Shown in pieces: positions 53,100 to 62,584 of a stretch of 64,000 nt of DNA (positions are counted from its first letter, which is position 1; the number at the start of each line of letters is the position of its first letter). The notes under the pieces were generated by a model. The model saw only the letters and a list, made by a program, of their open reading frames with translations, did not search any database and was not told the DNA's origin. A program made the position numbers and the translations under genes. The stretch spans positions 124,001 through 188,000 of the forward strand of contig CAXXHY010000010.1 of NCBI GenBank assembly GCA_963667575.2. The letters run 5' to 3'. The stretch comes from G963665495 sp963667575 (GTDB lineage: Bacteria > Desulfobacterota > Desulfovibrionia > Desulfovibrionales > Desulfovibrionaceae).

Positions 53100-54551
53100 A
53101 TGGCATTGGAACTAAAGCAACAGCTCAAGCTGTCACAGCAGTTGGTGATGACTCCCCAACTGCAGCAGGCCATCAAACTTCTGCAATTGTCACGTCTTGA
53201 ATTGCTCGAGAACGTACAGCAGGAAATGATGGAAAATCCTTTTCTCGAAGAAGCCGCTGAAGAAGGCTCTTTTGGTGATTCTCCGGACTCCAGGACGGAG
53301 GCGCAACCGGAACCACAGACAACTGAAGCGACAAAGAATGCTACAGGTACAGAAGCCGACCTGATACGGAGTGCAGATTGGGAGGATTACCTCGGTGATT
53401 TTTCCAGTACATCCCGTCAGATACAGGTTCGGGAATCTGAAGTGCCCGATTCCGTATCTTTTGAAACCCGCCTGACACATAAGCCTTCCCTGGAAGGCCA
53501 TCTGGAATGGCAGTTACGCCTTTCGGATTTTACTCCAAAGGAAATGGACATTGGCGAAGCCATCATAGGCAATCTCGACTCGGCCGGATATCTGCAGGCC
53601 ACAGCCGAGGATATTGCTGAGATGGCGTCAGCGACCCCGGAAGAGGTCGAGTCCGCCTTGAAACGTTTTCAACAGTTTGATCCCATAGGCGTTGCCGCAC
53701 GCTCTCCCAGTGAATGTCTTCTTATTCAGTTGCGGGTTTTGGGACTGGATGAAGACTCCGTTTGCGTTTCCCTGGTCAAAGACCACCTCGAGGATCTGGA
53801 GAAAAAACGCTACAAGCCCTTGTGCCGCAAATTCAAGATCACCATGGACGATCTCAAGAGTTATCTTGAGGTATTGCAAAAGCTGGACCCCATGCCTGGA
53901 GCCAGTTACGGGAGTGGCGAGCCCCATTATGTAAGTCCGGATGTTTTTGTTTATAAATTCGGCGATGAATTTATTATTCTTTTGAATGAAGAAGGGTTGC
54001 CCAAATTACAGCTGAATTCCTTTTATGTGGACAATGTTGAAGGTAATTCTTCAAAAGACAAGGAATATCTCGAGGATAAAAAACGCTCCGCACTTTGGCT
54101 GATGAAAAGTCTCTATCAGCGGCAACGTACCCTGTTCAAGGTAGCGGAAAGCATAGTGAAATTTCAGAAAGAGTTTTTCGAAGAGGGTGTAACAAAGCTC
54201 AAACCTTTGATATTGAAAGATATTGCTGAAGATATAAACATGCATGAATCAACGGTTAGCCGAATTACGACCAGCAAGTATATGGCTACACCGCATGGCA
54301 CTTATGAATTGAAGTTCTTTTTCAATAGTGCCCTGGGCATGGACGACGGGAGCCAGGTAGGCTCTGAAAGCGTCAAGGCTCTGATCAAACAGCTTATCAG
54401 CCAGGAAGACCCTAAAAAACCGTTGAGCGATGAGCGGATTGCCGAGATTCTCAAGGATAAACTGCAAGTGAACATCGCCCGGCGCACAGTCGCTAAATAT
54501 CGTACTGCCCTGCAGATCGCTTCCTCTTCCAAACGAAAGGAGATGTTTTAG
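53100..54551 (+). CDS. rpoN: RNA polymerase sigma-54 factor
   Basis: Sigma-54 directs RNA polymerase to -24/-12 promoters and needs an activator ATPase. The 483-residue protein has the glutamine-rich region I (LKQQLKLSQQLVMTPQLQQA), an acidic region II (about 50-110), the core-binding region and the C-terminal RpoN box ARRTVAKYR. The two sigma-54 promoters in this window (at 32862 and 35918) are potential targets. It lies about 200 bases after lptB, and hpf follows, in the classic rpoN order. Confidence 0.97.
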   Translation: MALELKQQLKLSQQLVMTPQLQQAIKLLQLSRLELLENVQQEMMENPFLEEAAEEGSFGDSPDSRTEAQPEPQTTEATKNATGTEADLIRSADWEDYLGDFSSTSRQIQVRESEVPDSVSFETRLTHKPSLEGHLEWQLRLSDFTPKEMDIGEAIIGNLDSAGYLQATAEDIAEMASATPEEVESALKRFQQFDPIGVAARSPSECLLIQLRVLGLDEDSVCVSLVKDHLEDLEKKRYKPLCRKFKITMDDLKSYLEVLQKLDPMPGASYGSGEPHYVSPDVFVYKFGDEFIILLNEEGLPKLQLNSFYVDNVEGNSSKDKEYLEDKKRSALWLMKSLYQRQRTLFKVAESIVKFQKEFFEEGVTKLKPLILKDIAEDINMHESTVSRITTSKYMATPHGTYELKFFFNSALGMDDGSQVGSESVKALIKQLISQEDPKKPLSDERIAEILKDKLQVNIARRTVAKYRTALQIASSSKRKEMF

Positions 54552-54623
54552 CTAAACGTTTTGAGCTGCTTGTGTTATGGTTAGGGAAACCCTGTGTTAC
54601 TATCAGGATAAGGAGGGTTACGC

Positions 54624-55178
54624 ATGAATATTAATTTCACGTTCAAGAATTTCGAACCTTCGGAACACTTGAAAAAGTATGCGCAGCGTCGATTTGAGAA
54701 AATATCCAAATATGTTGGGGGAAAAGGGGATAATTCCGAGCTGAATATCAATCTTTCCGTCGATAAGTACAGACATCGTGCGGAAGTCGTTTTTATTGGT
54801 GACAAGCTTCACATTTCCGCCAACGAATCCAGCGAGGACATGTATTCGTCCATTGACTTGGTGTTGGATAAACTTGAAGCCCAGGTTCGCAAGAACCGCG
54901 AAAAGACTAAGGACAAACGCAAGGGCGCCAAAGGGCGCGTTAACCCAGTGCAAACACAGTTCTTCCAGTACAGCGAGTCCGGTGACGGCACCCGTGAACG
55001 GAAGATTGTGGAAAGCGATAATTTTGAGCCCAAACCAATGGATGTTGACGAGGCTGCCGAGCAGCTCGACAACCTCAACTGTGACTTTCTTGTGTTTCAA
55101 AATTCCGAAACAGATCGTGTAAATGTTATTTACCGTCGCAAAAACAATGATTTTGGGCTGATTGATCCGGGGACATAG
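54624..55178 (+). CDS. hpf: Ribosome hibernation promoting factor, long form
   Basis: A 184-residue HPF. Residues 1-100 match the ribosome-binding YfiA/HPF domain (NINFTFKNFEPSEHLKKYAQ; later LDKLEAQVRKNREK). The C-terminal ~60 residues (MDVDEAAEQLDNLNCDFLVFQN; RRKNNDFGLIDPG) are the dimerisation domain of long HPF, which pairs 70S ribosomes into 100S dimers in stationary phase. AAGGAGG precedes the ATG. It lies between rpoN and ptsN, as is usual. Confidence 0.95.
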   Translation: MNINFTFKNFEPSEHLKKYAQRRFEKISKYVGGKGDNSELNINLSVDKYRHRAEVVFIGDKLHISANESSEDMYSSIDLVLDKLEAQVRKNREKTKDKRKGAKGRVNPVQTQFFQYSESGDGTRERKIVESDNFEPKPMDVDEAAEQLDNLNCDFLVFQNSETDRVNVIYRRKNNDFGLIDPGT

Positions 55179-55181
55179 ACG

Positions 55182-55631
55182 ATGAAATTGGAGGAATATC
55201 TGGATAAGGATTTTGTTCTGCCCGATTTGAAGAGTAAAACGAAATCCGAGGTTCTTGAAGAGCTTATTGCTCCCATAGGAAAAAAACTTGCGGGTTTTGA
55301 CTTGAAAAGGGCGCACAAGGTACTTCTTGAACGCGAGTATTTAGGTACGACAGGCATAGGGGATGGCGTTGCCATCCCCCATGGAAAACTCGACAGCCTG
55401 TCGGATATCATTCTTGTGGTTGGCCGCAGCAATGAAGGCGTCGACTTCGAATCGTTGGATTTCAAATTGTGCAATATCTTTTTTCTGGTACTTGCCCCAG
55501 AACAAGTAGCCGGAGTGCATTTGAGAATACTTGCGCATATTTCGCGATTGCTGAAAGACGAAAACTTCAGAACAACTTTTGTTTCTGCTCCCGATCAGGA
55601 TGCATTATGGCAGTTGCTGTCGCAAACCTAA
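55182..55631 (+). CDS. ptsN: PTS IIA-like nitrogen-regulatory protein PtsN
   Basis: A 149-residue EIIA-Ntr protein. The phosphorylated histidine is His67 in AIPHGK. It takes phosphate from EI/NPr-type carriers and regulates nitrogen, potassium or envelope functions. It starts 3 bases after hpf. The neighbouring rapZ and rpoN complete the standard cluster. Confidence 0.95.
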   Translation: MKLEEYLDKDFVLPDLKSKTKSEVLEELIAPIGKKLAGFDLKRAHKVLLEREYLGTTGIGDGVAIPHGKLDSLSDIILVVGRSNEGVDFESLDFKLCNIFFLVLAPEQVAGVHLRILAHISRLLKDENFRTTFVSAPDQDALWQLLSQT

Positions 55632-55647
55632 ACAAACGGAACTGACG

Positions 55648-56532
55648 TTGAAAAACAAGGTTTTTTTTCCGTTGATAGTACTTACCGGGCTTTCTGGAGC
55701 CGGGAAAAGTACTGCTCTGAACGTATTTGAAGATCTGGGTTTTTTTGCCGTCGACGGTCTGCCCGCCAGCCTTGTTACCAAGCTGGTCGGCTTGCTGGTT
55801 GGACAAAAGGAGTTCGAATACAAGGGCTTAGTCCTTGGAATGGATTCCAGACAAAAAGATTTCGTTTCTCAGTGGCATTCTGTCAGGGAGAAACTTCAGG
55901 CGTTCGGGGCCAATCCCCAATTGATTTTCATAGAATCAAAAACGGATGTTCTGGTGCGGCGTTACGCAACTACGCGTAGGCCGCACCCTTTATCCAGTCG
56001 AGACATCGGCCTTGAGCAGGCCATCGAACGAGAACGTAAGCAACTGGCGCCTTTGCGTCGGGATGCAACCCTGGTTCTCGATACGTCTCATTATTCCGTA
56101 CATGACCTCAGGCGTGCACTGCAGGAAAAATGGGAAGCCGTCGGGGGGCTTGGGAGCGGATTCCGCGTCCACTTGATTTCTTTTGGATTCAAGTACGGGG
56201 TGCCATCTGAAGCTGACATGGTCTATGATCTGCGTTTCCTGCCGAATCCGTATTTCGATCCCGAGTTGCGTCCTTTCTCGGGAAAGGATAGTGCTGTTTC
56301 CGAATATGTATACGGCGATGATCCAGGGAAAAGCTTCCTTGAAAAATTGAAAGAATTTTTACTTTATATTCTGCCCTTATATGATCAGGAAGGACGCTAT
56401 CGCCTGACCATTGCTTTTGGATGCACCGGCGGGCGGCATCGTTCTGTGGCAACAGCCGAAGCCATCTATAGCATATTGAAAGCACAAAATTTTAATGTTT
56501 CTCTGGAACACAGGCATTTGGAACTCGGCTGA
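55648..56532 (+). CDS. rapZ: RNase adapter protein RapZ
   Basis: A 294-residue P-loop protein with Walker A GLSGAGKS (about 13-20) and the C-terminal block IAFGCTGGRHRSVATAE. RapZ binds and hands small RNAs to RNase E in enteric bacteria and senses glucosamine-6-phosphate; in other phyla its role is less clear. I place the start at TTG 55648 (LKNKVFFPLIVLTGLS), since the frame upstream reads into ptsN. It lies between ptsN and mannose-type PTS genes. Confidence 0.93.
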   Translation: MKNKVFFPLIVLTGLSGAGKSTALNVFEDLGFFAVDGLPASLVTKLVGLLVGQKEFEYKGLVLGMDSRQKDFVSQWHSVREKLQAFGANPQLIFIESKTDVLVRRYATTRRPHPLSSRDIGLEQAIERERKQLAPLRRDATLVLDTSHYSVHDLRRALQEKWEAVGGLGSGFRVHLISFGFKYGVPSEADMVYDLRFLPNPYFDPELRPFSGKDSAVSEYVYGDDPGKSFLEKLKEFLLYILPLYDQEGRYRLTIAFGCTGGRHRSVATAEAIYSILKAQNFNVSLEHRHLELG

Positions 56533-56576
56533 ACCCGATAGTGTTTCAAAACATGGGACAGATCAAAGAAGAAAAT

Positions 56577-57023
56577 ATGAATACTGAAGCTGAAGAAGCA
56601 CTTTCTCTGGGTGTTGTTCTGGTCACCCATACGGATTACGGCGAGCGCTTGATTGCTGCATCCGAATTTATTATTGGAAAGCAGGAATCCTGCATGTCCG
56701 TCAGTGTCGACGGCTCCAAGGATGTCCAGGAAACCGTCGAAAAACTGAAAGAAGTGGTCAAGGCCTGTGATAGCGGGGCTGGTACGATCATTCTTACGGA
56801 TATGTTCGGCGGAACTCCTACCAATTTGAGCTTGTCTTTGCTGAAAACGGATAATGTCGAGGTCGTAACCGGAGTCAATCTGCCCATGCTGCTTAAAGTC
56901 CTCGGCTCGAGAAATGAAGATTTGGCCAAAGTGGCTACAGAAGCCAAAAATGCCGGCTGCCAGGGCATAGTGGTCGCAGGCGAAGTGCTGCGGCGTAAAG
57001 TAGCCAAGGGCTCTGAAAAATAA
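56577..57023 (+). CDS. PTS mannose-family EIIA component
   Basis: A 148-residue EIIA-Man protein with the active histidine His18 in VVLVTHTDYGERL and the FGGTPTNLSL block. Upstream in-frame starts exist (ATG 56553, GTG 56541). I chose the ATG at 56577, which has AAGAAG upstream and leaves a normal N-terminus. Partner of the EIIB encoded one base downstream. In delta-proteobacteria, such genes next to rapZ often have regulatory rather than transport roles. Confidence 0.88.
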   Translation: MNTEAEEALSLGVVLVTHTDYGERLIAASEFIIGKQESCMSVSVDGSKDVQETVEKLKEVVKACDSGAGTIILTDMFGGTPTNLSLSLLKTDNVEVVTGVNLPMLLKVLGSRNEDLAKVATEAKNAGCQGIVVAGEVLRRKVAKGSEK

Positions 57024-57024
57024 C

Positions 57025-57495
57025 ATGTTCTGGACCAGAATTGATAATCGCCTGATTCACGGGCAAATTATTGAAACCTGGATACCGTATACCGGTGCGC
57101 GCCAACTGGTGGTAGCCAACGACGAAATGGCGGCGGATGTTCTGCAGCAGGAGATCACGGCTTTAGCCATTCCCACCAATGTTTCTCCCCATTTTGTGCG
57201 GGTGGACCTGCTGAGGGAATTTCTCGCCAAACTTGAATCAAGCTTTGAGCATGCCGAGATCATGGTGCTGTTTGCCAACTGCAAGGATGCCAAACGGGCC
57301 TTTGAGTCTGGTTTCGCCATGAAGATACTCAATGTCGGAAATCTTCACTATGGCCCCGGCAAAAAACAGCTTCTGGCCCATGTCGCACTCTCTTCCGATG
57401 ACGAAAAATGTTTGGCCTTTTTTTCCCGCCAAGGCGTCTCCTTGGACTTCAGATGTATTCCCACTGAAACCGTGCAGGTGAAGCCCACATGGTAA
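57025..57495 (+). CDS. PTS mannose/fructose/sorbose-family EIIB component
   Basis: A 156-residue EIIB with the phosphorylated histidine His12 in RIDNRLIHGQIIETW at the very N-terminus, as in EIIB-Man. The MILF..CKDAKRA-type middle block (MVLFANCKDAKRAFESG) and NVGNLHYGPGKK loop are typical. It starts 1 base after the EIIA stop and its stop overlaps the EIIC start. Confidence 0.9.
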   Translation: MFWTRIDNRLIHGQIIETWIPYTGARQLVVANDEMAADVLQQEITALAIPTNVSPHFVRVDLLREFLAKLESSFEHAEIMVLFANCKDAKRAFESGFAMKILNVGNLHYGPGKKQLLAHVALSSDDEKCLAFFSRQGVSLDFRCIPTETVQVKPTW

Positions 57496-58186
57496 CCTCC
57501 TTTTTGCCCGATTCCTTTTGGCTTTTCTTTGTTGGTTTTTTTTTGCAGTTTTTTCCATCTTCCGTTTTGCCTGCAACATAGGTTTTTTAGAACGACCTCT
57601 GGCCCAGGGCCTTCTCTGGGGGCTTTTCTCCGGTAATTGGGAGGTCAGTCTTGGTGTGGCCATTTTTTACGAGCTGTTCTGGCTCGACCTTATTCCTGCA
57701 GGTTCGTACGTCCCTCCGAATTCCTCCATTTCAACGCTGATTGCCCTTGCCCTGGTCAATTATTTCGGTTTGTCGCTACCCAGCCAGCTGGTCTGGCCTT
57801 TGTTGATGAGCATCCCCATGGCCTTGATCGCCCGCGAACTCGAAGCATATCAACGGCGTTTGCAAAATGGCAGCTACAATGCCTTGCTCCGTTGGGCCAG
57901 AAGCGCGACCAGCACCGAGCATCTTCCTGAAAAGCTGATTTACTTTTCAGTGTTGCAACTGCTGGTGATGAATTTTGTCCTTTTTTCCTTTGGCTTGTTG
58001 GCCTTGATAGGCTGCTACACGATTCTTCAGGATCATTTGCCCGCCGATTACCTGGTTTTTCCCTTTTCCTGGGGATGGCTGTGGATCCTGGCCGCTGTGG
58101 GCGGATTGCTTTCGCTCAGAATCCGGCCAGCCTATGTCACCCTTTGTATTGCCATAGGGTTGTTTGTGGTCTTGAGTTTTTTTTAG
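57489..58186 (+). pseudogene. PTS mannose-family EIIC component, frameshifted in a T-run
   Basis: Repaired, a 232-residue integral membrane EIIC with about six or seven helices and the family motif GLFSGNWEVSLGVAIFYELFWLD. The ATG at 57489 overlaps the EIIB stop (ATGGTAA). The frame MVTSFLPDSFWLFFVGFF meets a stop soon after a run of nine T (57536-57544); with ten T it continues FAVFSIFRFACNIGFLERP and on to 58186. A homopolymer sequencing error is likely. No EIID gene follows, although EIIC and EIID usually form the mannose-type channel together. Confidence 0.85.
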
Positions 58187-58532
58187 GAGCAGCACGCCTT
58201 GGGACATACGCCTTTTCTTGGTAGATCTTTCTTAATATACCCGTCTGATATTATTTAGATCATCTGTCCTGCAGGTCTTTTCGGGGCACTCCTTCTGTTG
58301 TGCCACGGATAGTAATTAAATCCTTGTCCACGGGCATGTAGAGTGATCGAACCGAAGGTTAAACAATCTGCTCGTCAATGAGGCAAGGGGAGAATATACG
58401 ATTTCCTGCCTAACAATAATCCACTTGTTCTTTTAGCTGGTTATAGCATTTGTAAAAGTTAGCTGGCTTAATTTTTAATGGGAAAACAGCAGGTAACATT
58501 TCTGGGGGCTCCTTCCACACTGCACTAGGCTG
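58187..58532. other. Junction between the PTS genes and the helicase island
   Basis: About 345 bases without a gene. A GGCAC/GTGCC hairpin lies near 58287-58306 and an imperfect TAGCTGG-TTA direct repeat near 58436-58470. EIID would be expected here but no remnant is readable in any frame. AT content rises towards the right, as in the helicase gene. Confidence 0.45.
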
Positions 58533-61500
58533 TTATTGTGTTTTACGCTTAGCCGGCTGTTTGGTGAATTTGCATTCGGGGTATCCTGAGCATCCCCAGA
58601 AAGGTCCAAATCTCCCCTCCTTAGGCCGCATGATTTTTCCGCATTTGTCGCATGTTGGAGCTGGTTGTCCTTTCAGAGGATTTTGGGAACCACTTCTTTG
58701 TGTTTTGTCTTTCCCCTTGCTCCCTAAGTTTGCAGTCCAACCACATTTACCCTCACACTCCCAGTAGAGGCCATATCTACCTTTTCTCAGTGTGGCTCTG
58801 CGTCCGCAAGTCTCGCATTTCGGATTTTCTTTTAGAGTACTGAGAGAGTAGCCTTTTTCCGCTTCTTTTTTCACACCTTGATTGAGTGTAAGAAATTCAG
58901 TGAGCTGCTTGGCCGCTTCTGGGCTTTCTAGGCGTGCCATTACTTCACTGGTGCCGCAAGTATGGGAAAGAGGGTTTAACGAACCGAACCAGACAATATG
59001 ATCATCAAGAATAGCTACTTTTTCATGGATGTCCCATCGAGTATCTACGACCACTCCGAGTTGTTCGAGAGCATCAAGGGTATCTCTACCTTCTGCTTCA
59101 TCCATGCTGCCATTATGGTGTGGTGGTCTGGTAACGCAGCGGATTCTGACTCCTTCCGAAAGTTTGCCTCTGAATAATTCGGCATATGCACCGACTCTTT
59201 TGGGTGTAAAAAAACCAGAGAATATTAAGATGCTTTTTTGAACTTTTGCGAGATCGGCCATGAAAACTTTATGGAAATCTTTGTGACTGAAAAGTCCGTC
59301 TTTGAGAGTCTCCGGAGCTAACTCAAAGGGCATTCCTAGCTTGGCGAGCTCTTCTTTTATCGGCCATAGCGCCAGTACGTCCCTGGAATCAATGACTCTG
59401 CCTCGCTCTTGAATATCATGGAGGATGTACCGGACAAAGGAGTTTTGGGGGAGCTTCTTGTCCAAGTAGGCAAGGTTGGCAATAAACACCAAATGTTGCT
59501 TAGCCCTGCTGACAGCAACATTGAATAGTTTCGCTCCGTTGTCTTGAGGGCTATCAGCCTGGAGGAAAACTCCAACTCGATATTCTCCGATGCTATCCGG
59601 GATATCTATGATCATCAGTTTTTTTTCGTCCCCCTGATAACGATGAATCGTGCCAGCTTCGATCATCTTGGTCAGATTGCAGCCCTCAAGGATACGATTG
59701 TGGAGTTTTGCTTGTGATGCATAGGGGGTACAAATTCCAACTTGCCCATGTTCATCTCTCCCGAAGCCCTTTTTAGTAAAAAATCTGCAAAGATTGCGGG
59801 TTATCATACCGTGCATGAGATTATAGCGCGAGCCAAAAGCATCCCTGTTCACGAAGGGCATAATTGTAGACGTATCAATAATAATGAGTTCCGCATCATA
59901 CGGTTCCGGCGGATTCAATCCTTCCTTGTTACCTCCTGACGTTCCTGTATGAAGTTTGTCAAGATACATCCATTTACTGATTAGAAAGCAAATTGCTTCC
60001 GACATTCTGAACTGGGTGTCGAGCATTACTGTTCGAGGTAATTTTTTGTTGTTGAAAAAAGCCTCGGTAATTCCTGCGGCATCAAAAATGTCTTTCCCTA
60101 TATAGTCAATAACTTGCTTTTCGTAAGAAGGAACAATGGGAGCAAGCTGAAGGAAGTCACCGGAGATAATAACTTTCTCCTTGGCGAGTCCGCAAACATA
60201 ATACAGAGCGGGCAGCATGACCATGGAAGCCTCGTCAACAATGACCACATCAAAATTGGAGAACTGTTGTGCGCTTAAATATCCTTTGGTAACAGTTGCT
60301 CCAATGATTTGAGCGTTCTCCATCACGGATTTTGCCATGACATCAAGCTGTTTGGTGATTTCTGACATCCTGCTGTTGAGCGGGACGATTTTATTCTCAC
60401 CTTCCTTCAGAAGTTGTTCCTCGATTTTAAGATCTTTTCCTGTCAACCGCTGCTTGAATTCGTTGACGCTTTGTTCTGCAGAGAGAGTTTGCGACTTGTA
60501 TTCTTGAAGTAGTTCGAATGTAGAAGAAATGTTTGAATGCAACTCTTCTGTTTTGACTTGGATCGATCGCAAGTCATTTTTAATAGTATTCTCTGAGCGT
60601 TTAAATAGGCGACGAAAAGGACCAGCAGTTAATAGGCTCGACAATTCCTCATGGATTCTACCGTCACGAATCTGTAGTTTTTCCAGTTTGGTCTCATAGG
60701 TTCTAATGAGCAAGGTTGTCTTTTCAATGTGCTTCACTACTTGTTGTTGAGCGTCTTCTGCTTTTTTTAATTTTTCAAATAATTTTATTGTTTCTCTTGA
60801 TCCTGCCAGTTCTTTTTGCAGTTCAAGGAGTTTGGTTTCGATTTTTTGACGTTCGTCGATGAGGATCTTCGATTTTCGTTCGATTACTCCATCGATATTT
60901 ACATAAGAGTGGTATTCATCTTGTAATTCCTGATGATGGATTTTTCCGATGCGAAGGATTTTGCCCTTGTCGAGGGCGGGATGTGATTTGCCGAAGAGTT
61001 GGCAGAGCTTCAATAGTACCTGATCCACAGCCTGGTTGGTGTTGGAACAGATGAGTACGCGTTTTTGTAAACCAAAGAGCAGTTCGATTAATGCCCCAAG
61101 AGAACGGGTCTTTCCAGTTCCAGGCGGTCCCCAAAGGTACGTAATTTCGTTGGCAAGAGCCATGGACACCGCCTCAGTCTGTTTCATATTGAGGCGGTGG
61201 TGGGCTGTTTTCGTTTGAACTGAATGTAAGAGGGCGGCGGATGACGATTCTTTGCCACTATTTTCGATGACGGCATCAGCAAGTTTGACATTGAAGTTAG
61301 GGCCCTTACCTTCGTCCAGTTCCTTAAAACGCTGGACTAAGGCTTCCAGCATCGCAGTGTTGTCAACCTGAAGGATTGCCTCAGGAATTAGGGAACCGAA
61401 GGAGCGATCCAAGGTCAAGAATATCTCCTTGCCAGAGACTGAAACAATTTTCCCCTCTGATTGTTGTCCTCCCACAAAGGCCCTAAGTGCAGCGCCTTCG

Positions 61501-62228
61501 AAAAGTTCTTGATCACCATCAAAGGAAAATTTGTAGCTGTTATCAACTCCGTCAAGTTTTATGGGCACACCGTTTTCAACGGTGATTTTTTTAGCTCCTG
61601 CCCCCCTTTTGCGCATTTCATTGATGAGAGCCTCCATCGCAATTCGGTATACATCTTTATTTGTGGGATTTTTAGGAGTTTTTAGATTGATTTTATGGCT
61701 CGGAGTTGGGCACCATTTGGGCGGTACATCAGAAAGTACTCCACATGGGCGCATTTTGCCCAGCTTCCCAGTATCTAACCCTTTACTGCCGACAGGACTG
61801 TCCGCCATTCCCTTTATGACTTTGTGATCGTCTGCAGCGATCAATTGATTATTAGAATATGCTGCATCTGAAGGTGGGGCAGATATTTGTCGGACAGTTG
61901 GTGTTTTATCGACAAAAGAAGTCTTTTCAGTTCGTTCTGCTTTTTCAGCTTTTACATCAAACCGATTGCTATGAGTAAGAGAAGAGGAGGGAGAACTTGA
62001 AAAGGGACCTGATGGTGATCCATTACGTCTAGAGAAGAAAATAGAATTTTTTTTTGAAAATTGCGCATCGTCTATTACTTCAAACTCATCAAAAAAACAT
62101 TGTTCATACCCATCAATACATGAAAAGGATGCATAAATACTGTCATCGCGTATTTCTTCTATCGTCCCTCTTCCATAATCAATATGATCTATTTTTTGTC
62201 CTACCCTCACACCCGATTTCTGTTTCAT
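58533..62228 (-). CDS. SF1 helicase-phospholipase D nuclease with zinc ribbons (Mokosh type II-like defence protein)
   Basis: A 1231-residue protein. An SH3/CarD-like N-terminus (VGQKIDHIDYGRGTIEEI) is followed by a low-complexity linker, a COG1112/UPF1-like helicase core (Walker A WGPPGTGKT near 366-374; VIVDEAS; TQFRMSEAI; RYQGDE; NVAVSRAKQHLVFI) with a coiled-coil insertion (about 430-650), a PLD-type nuclease motif (DIHEKVAILDD) and two topoisomerase-type zinc ribbons (CETCG, CDKCG). Helicase plus PLD in one protein is the layout reported for Mokosh type II anti-phage systems. The gene is AT-richer than its neighbours and next to a tRNA. Start at ATG 62228. Confidence 0.85.
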   Translation of the reverse strand: MKQKSGVRVGQKIDHIDYGRGTIEEIRDDSIYASFSCIDGYEQCFFDEFEVIDDAQFSKKNSIFFSRRNGSPSGPFSSSPSSSLTHSNRFDVKAEKAERTEKTSFVDKTPTVRQISAPPSDAAYSNNQLIAADDHKVIKGMADSPVGSKGLDTGKLGKMRPCGVLSDVPPKWCPTPSHKINLKTPKNPTNKDVYRIAMEALINEMRKRGAGAKKITVENGVPIKLDGVDNSYKFSFDGDQELFEGAALRAFVGGQQSEGKIVSVSGKEIFLTLDRSFGSLIPEAILQVDNTAMLEALVQRFKELDEGKGPNFNVKLADAVIENSGKESSSAALLHSVQTKTAHHRLNMKQTEAVSMALANEITYLWGPPGTGKTRSLGALIELLFGLQKRVLICSNTNQAVDQVLLKLCQLFGKSHPALDKGKILRIGKIHHQELQDEYHSYVNIDGVIERKSKILIDERQKIETKLLELQKELAGSRETIKLFEKLKKAEDAQQQVVKHIEKTTLLIRTYETKLEKLQIRDGRIHEELSSLLTAGPFRRLFKRSENTIKNDLRSIQVKTEELHSNISSTFELLQEYKSQTLSAEQSVNEFKQRLTGKDLKIEEQLLKEGENKIVPLNSRMSEITKQLDVMAKSVMENAQIIGATVTKGYLSAQQFSNFDVVIVDEASMVMLPALYYVCGLAKEKVIISGDFLQLAPIVPSYEKQVIDYIGKDIFDAAGITEAFFNNKKLPRTVMLDTQFRMSEAICFLISKWMYLDKLHTGTSGGNKEGLNPPEPYDAELIIIDTSTIMPFVNRDAFGSRYNLMHGMITRNLCRFFTKKGFGRDEHGQVGICTPYASQAKLHNRILEGCNLTKMIEAGTIHRYQGDEKKLMIIDIPDSIGEYRVGVFLQADSPQDNGAKLFNVAVSRAKQHLVFIANLAYLDKKLPQNSFVRYILHDIQERGRVIDSRDVLALWPIKEELAKLGMPFELAPETLKDGLFSHKDFHKVFMADLAKVQKSILIFSGFFTPKRVGAYAELFRGKLSEGVRIRCVTRPPHHNGSMDEAEGRDTLDALEQLGVVVDTRWDIHEKVAILDDHIVWFGSLNPLSHTCGTSEVMARLESPEAAKQLTEFLTLNQGVKKEAEKGYSLSTLKENPKCETCGRRATLRKGRYGLYWECEGKCGWTANLGSKGKDKTQRSGSQNPLKGQPAPTCDKCGKIMRPKEGRFGPFWGCSGYPECKFTKQPAKRKTQ

Positions 62229-62538
62229 AGTACCCAATATGTGTTTTTGACATCTGTTAGCAGCAATTTTGCTATCATTCTATTTTTATTCAATGATGTG
62301 GCTAAGAAAAATAAAAAATTAAGTCAAACCTTTACGCATTGCAAGAGCTATGAGGACGAAAGATATTTGTTCACTGACGATTAAACCTCCAGTATTCAGG
62401 GAACTAGCATAAAAATTGTTTTTGAAAAAAAAGGAATGGAGAAGTGGATCGGGGTGTTCGGACCACCGAGTGACATTTTTAGGCTCTCCATCAAAGAGGC
62501 TCTCCATCAAAGACAGGGGCAGGTCAGGAAAAAGACGC
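62229..62538. other. AT-rich gap between helicase gene and tRNA-Met
   Basis: About 310 bases without a gene. It contains the 16-base tandem repeat listed separately. The stretch near 62450-62475 (gtggatcggggtgttcgg) looks to me like sequence found at the edges of some insertion elements, but I cannot confirm it. Confidence 0.4.
62482..62513. repeat. Perfect tandem repeat, 2 x 16 bases
   Basis: GGCTCTCCATCAAAGA occurs twice head to tail (62482-62497 and 62498-62513). It lies 72 bases from the tRNA-Met gene on the island side. Confidence 0.9.
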
Positions 62539-62572
62539 AAAAAAAGGGTTCCAACATTTCGCTGGAACCCTT
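62539..62572 (-). terminator. Terminator of the tRNA-Met gene
   Basis: AAGGGTTCCA (62544-62553) pairs with TGGAACCCTT (62563-62572). On the minus strand it is followed by T7. Confidence 0.9.
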
Positions 62573-62584
62573 AAATTTTTTAGG

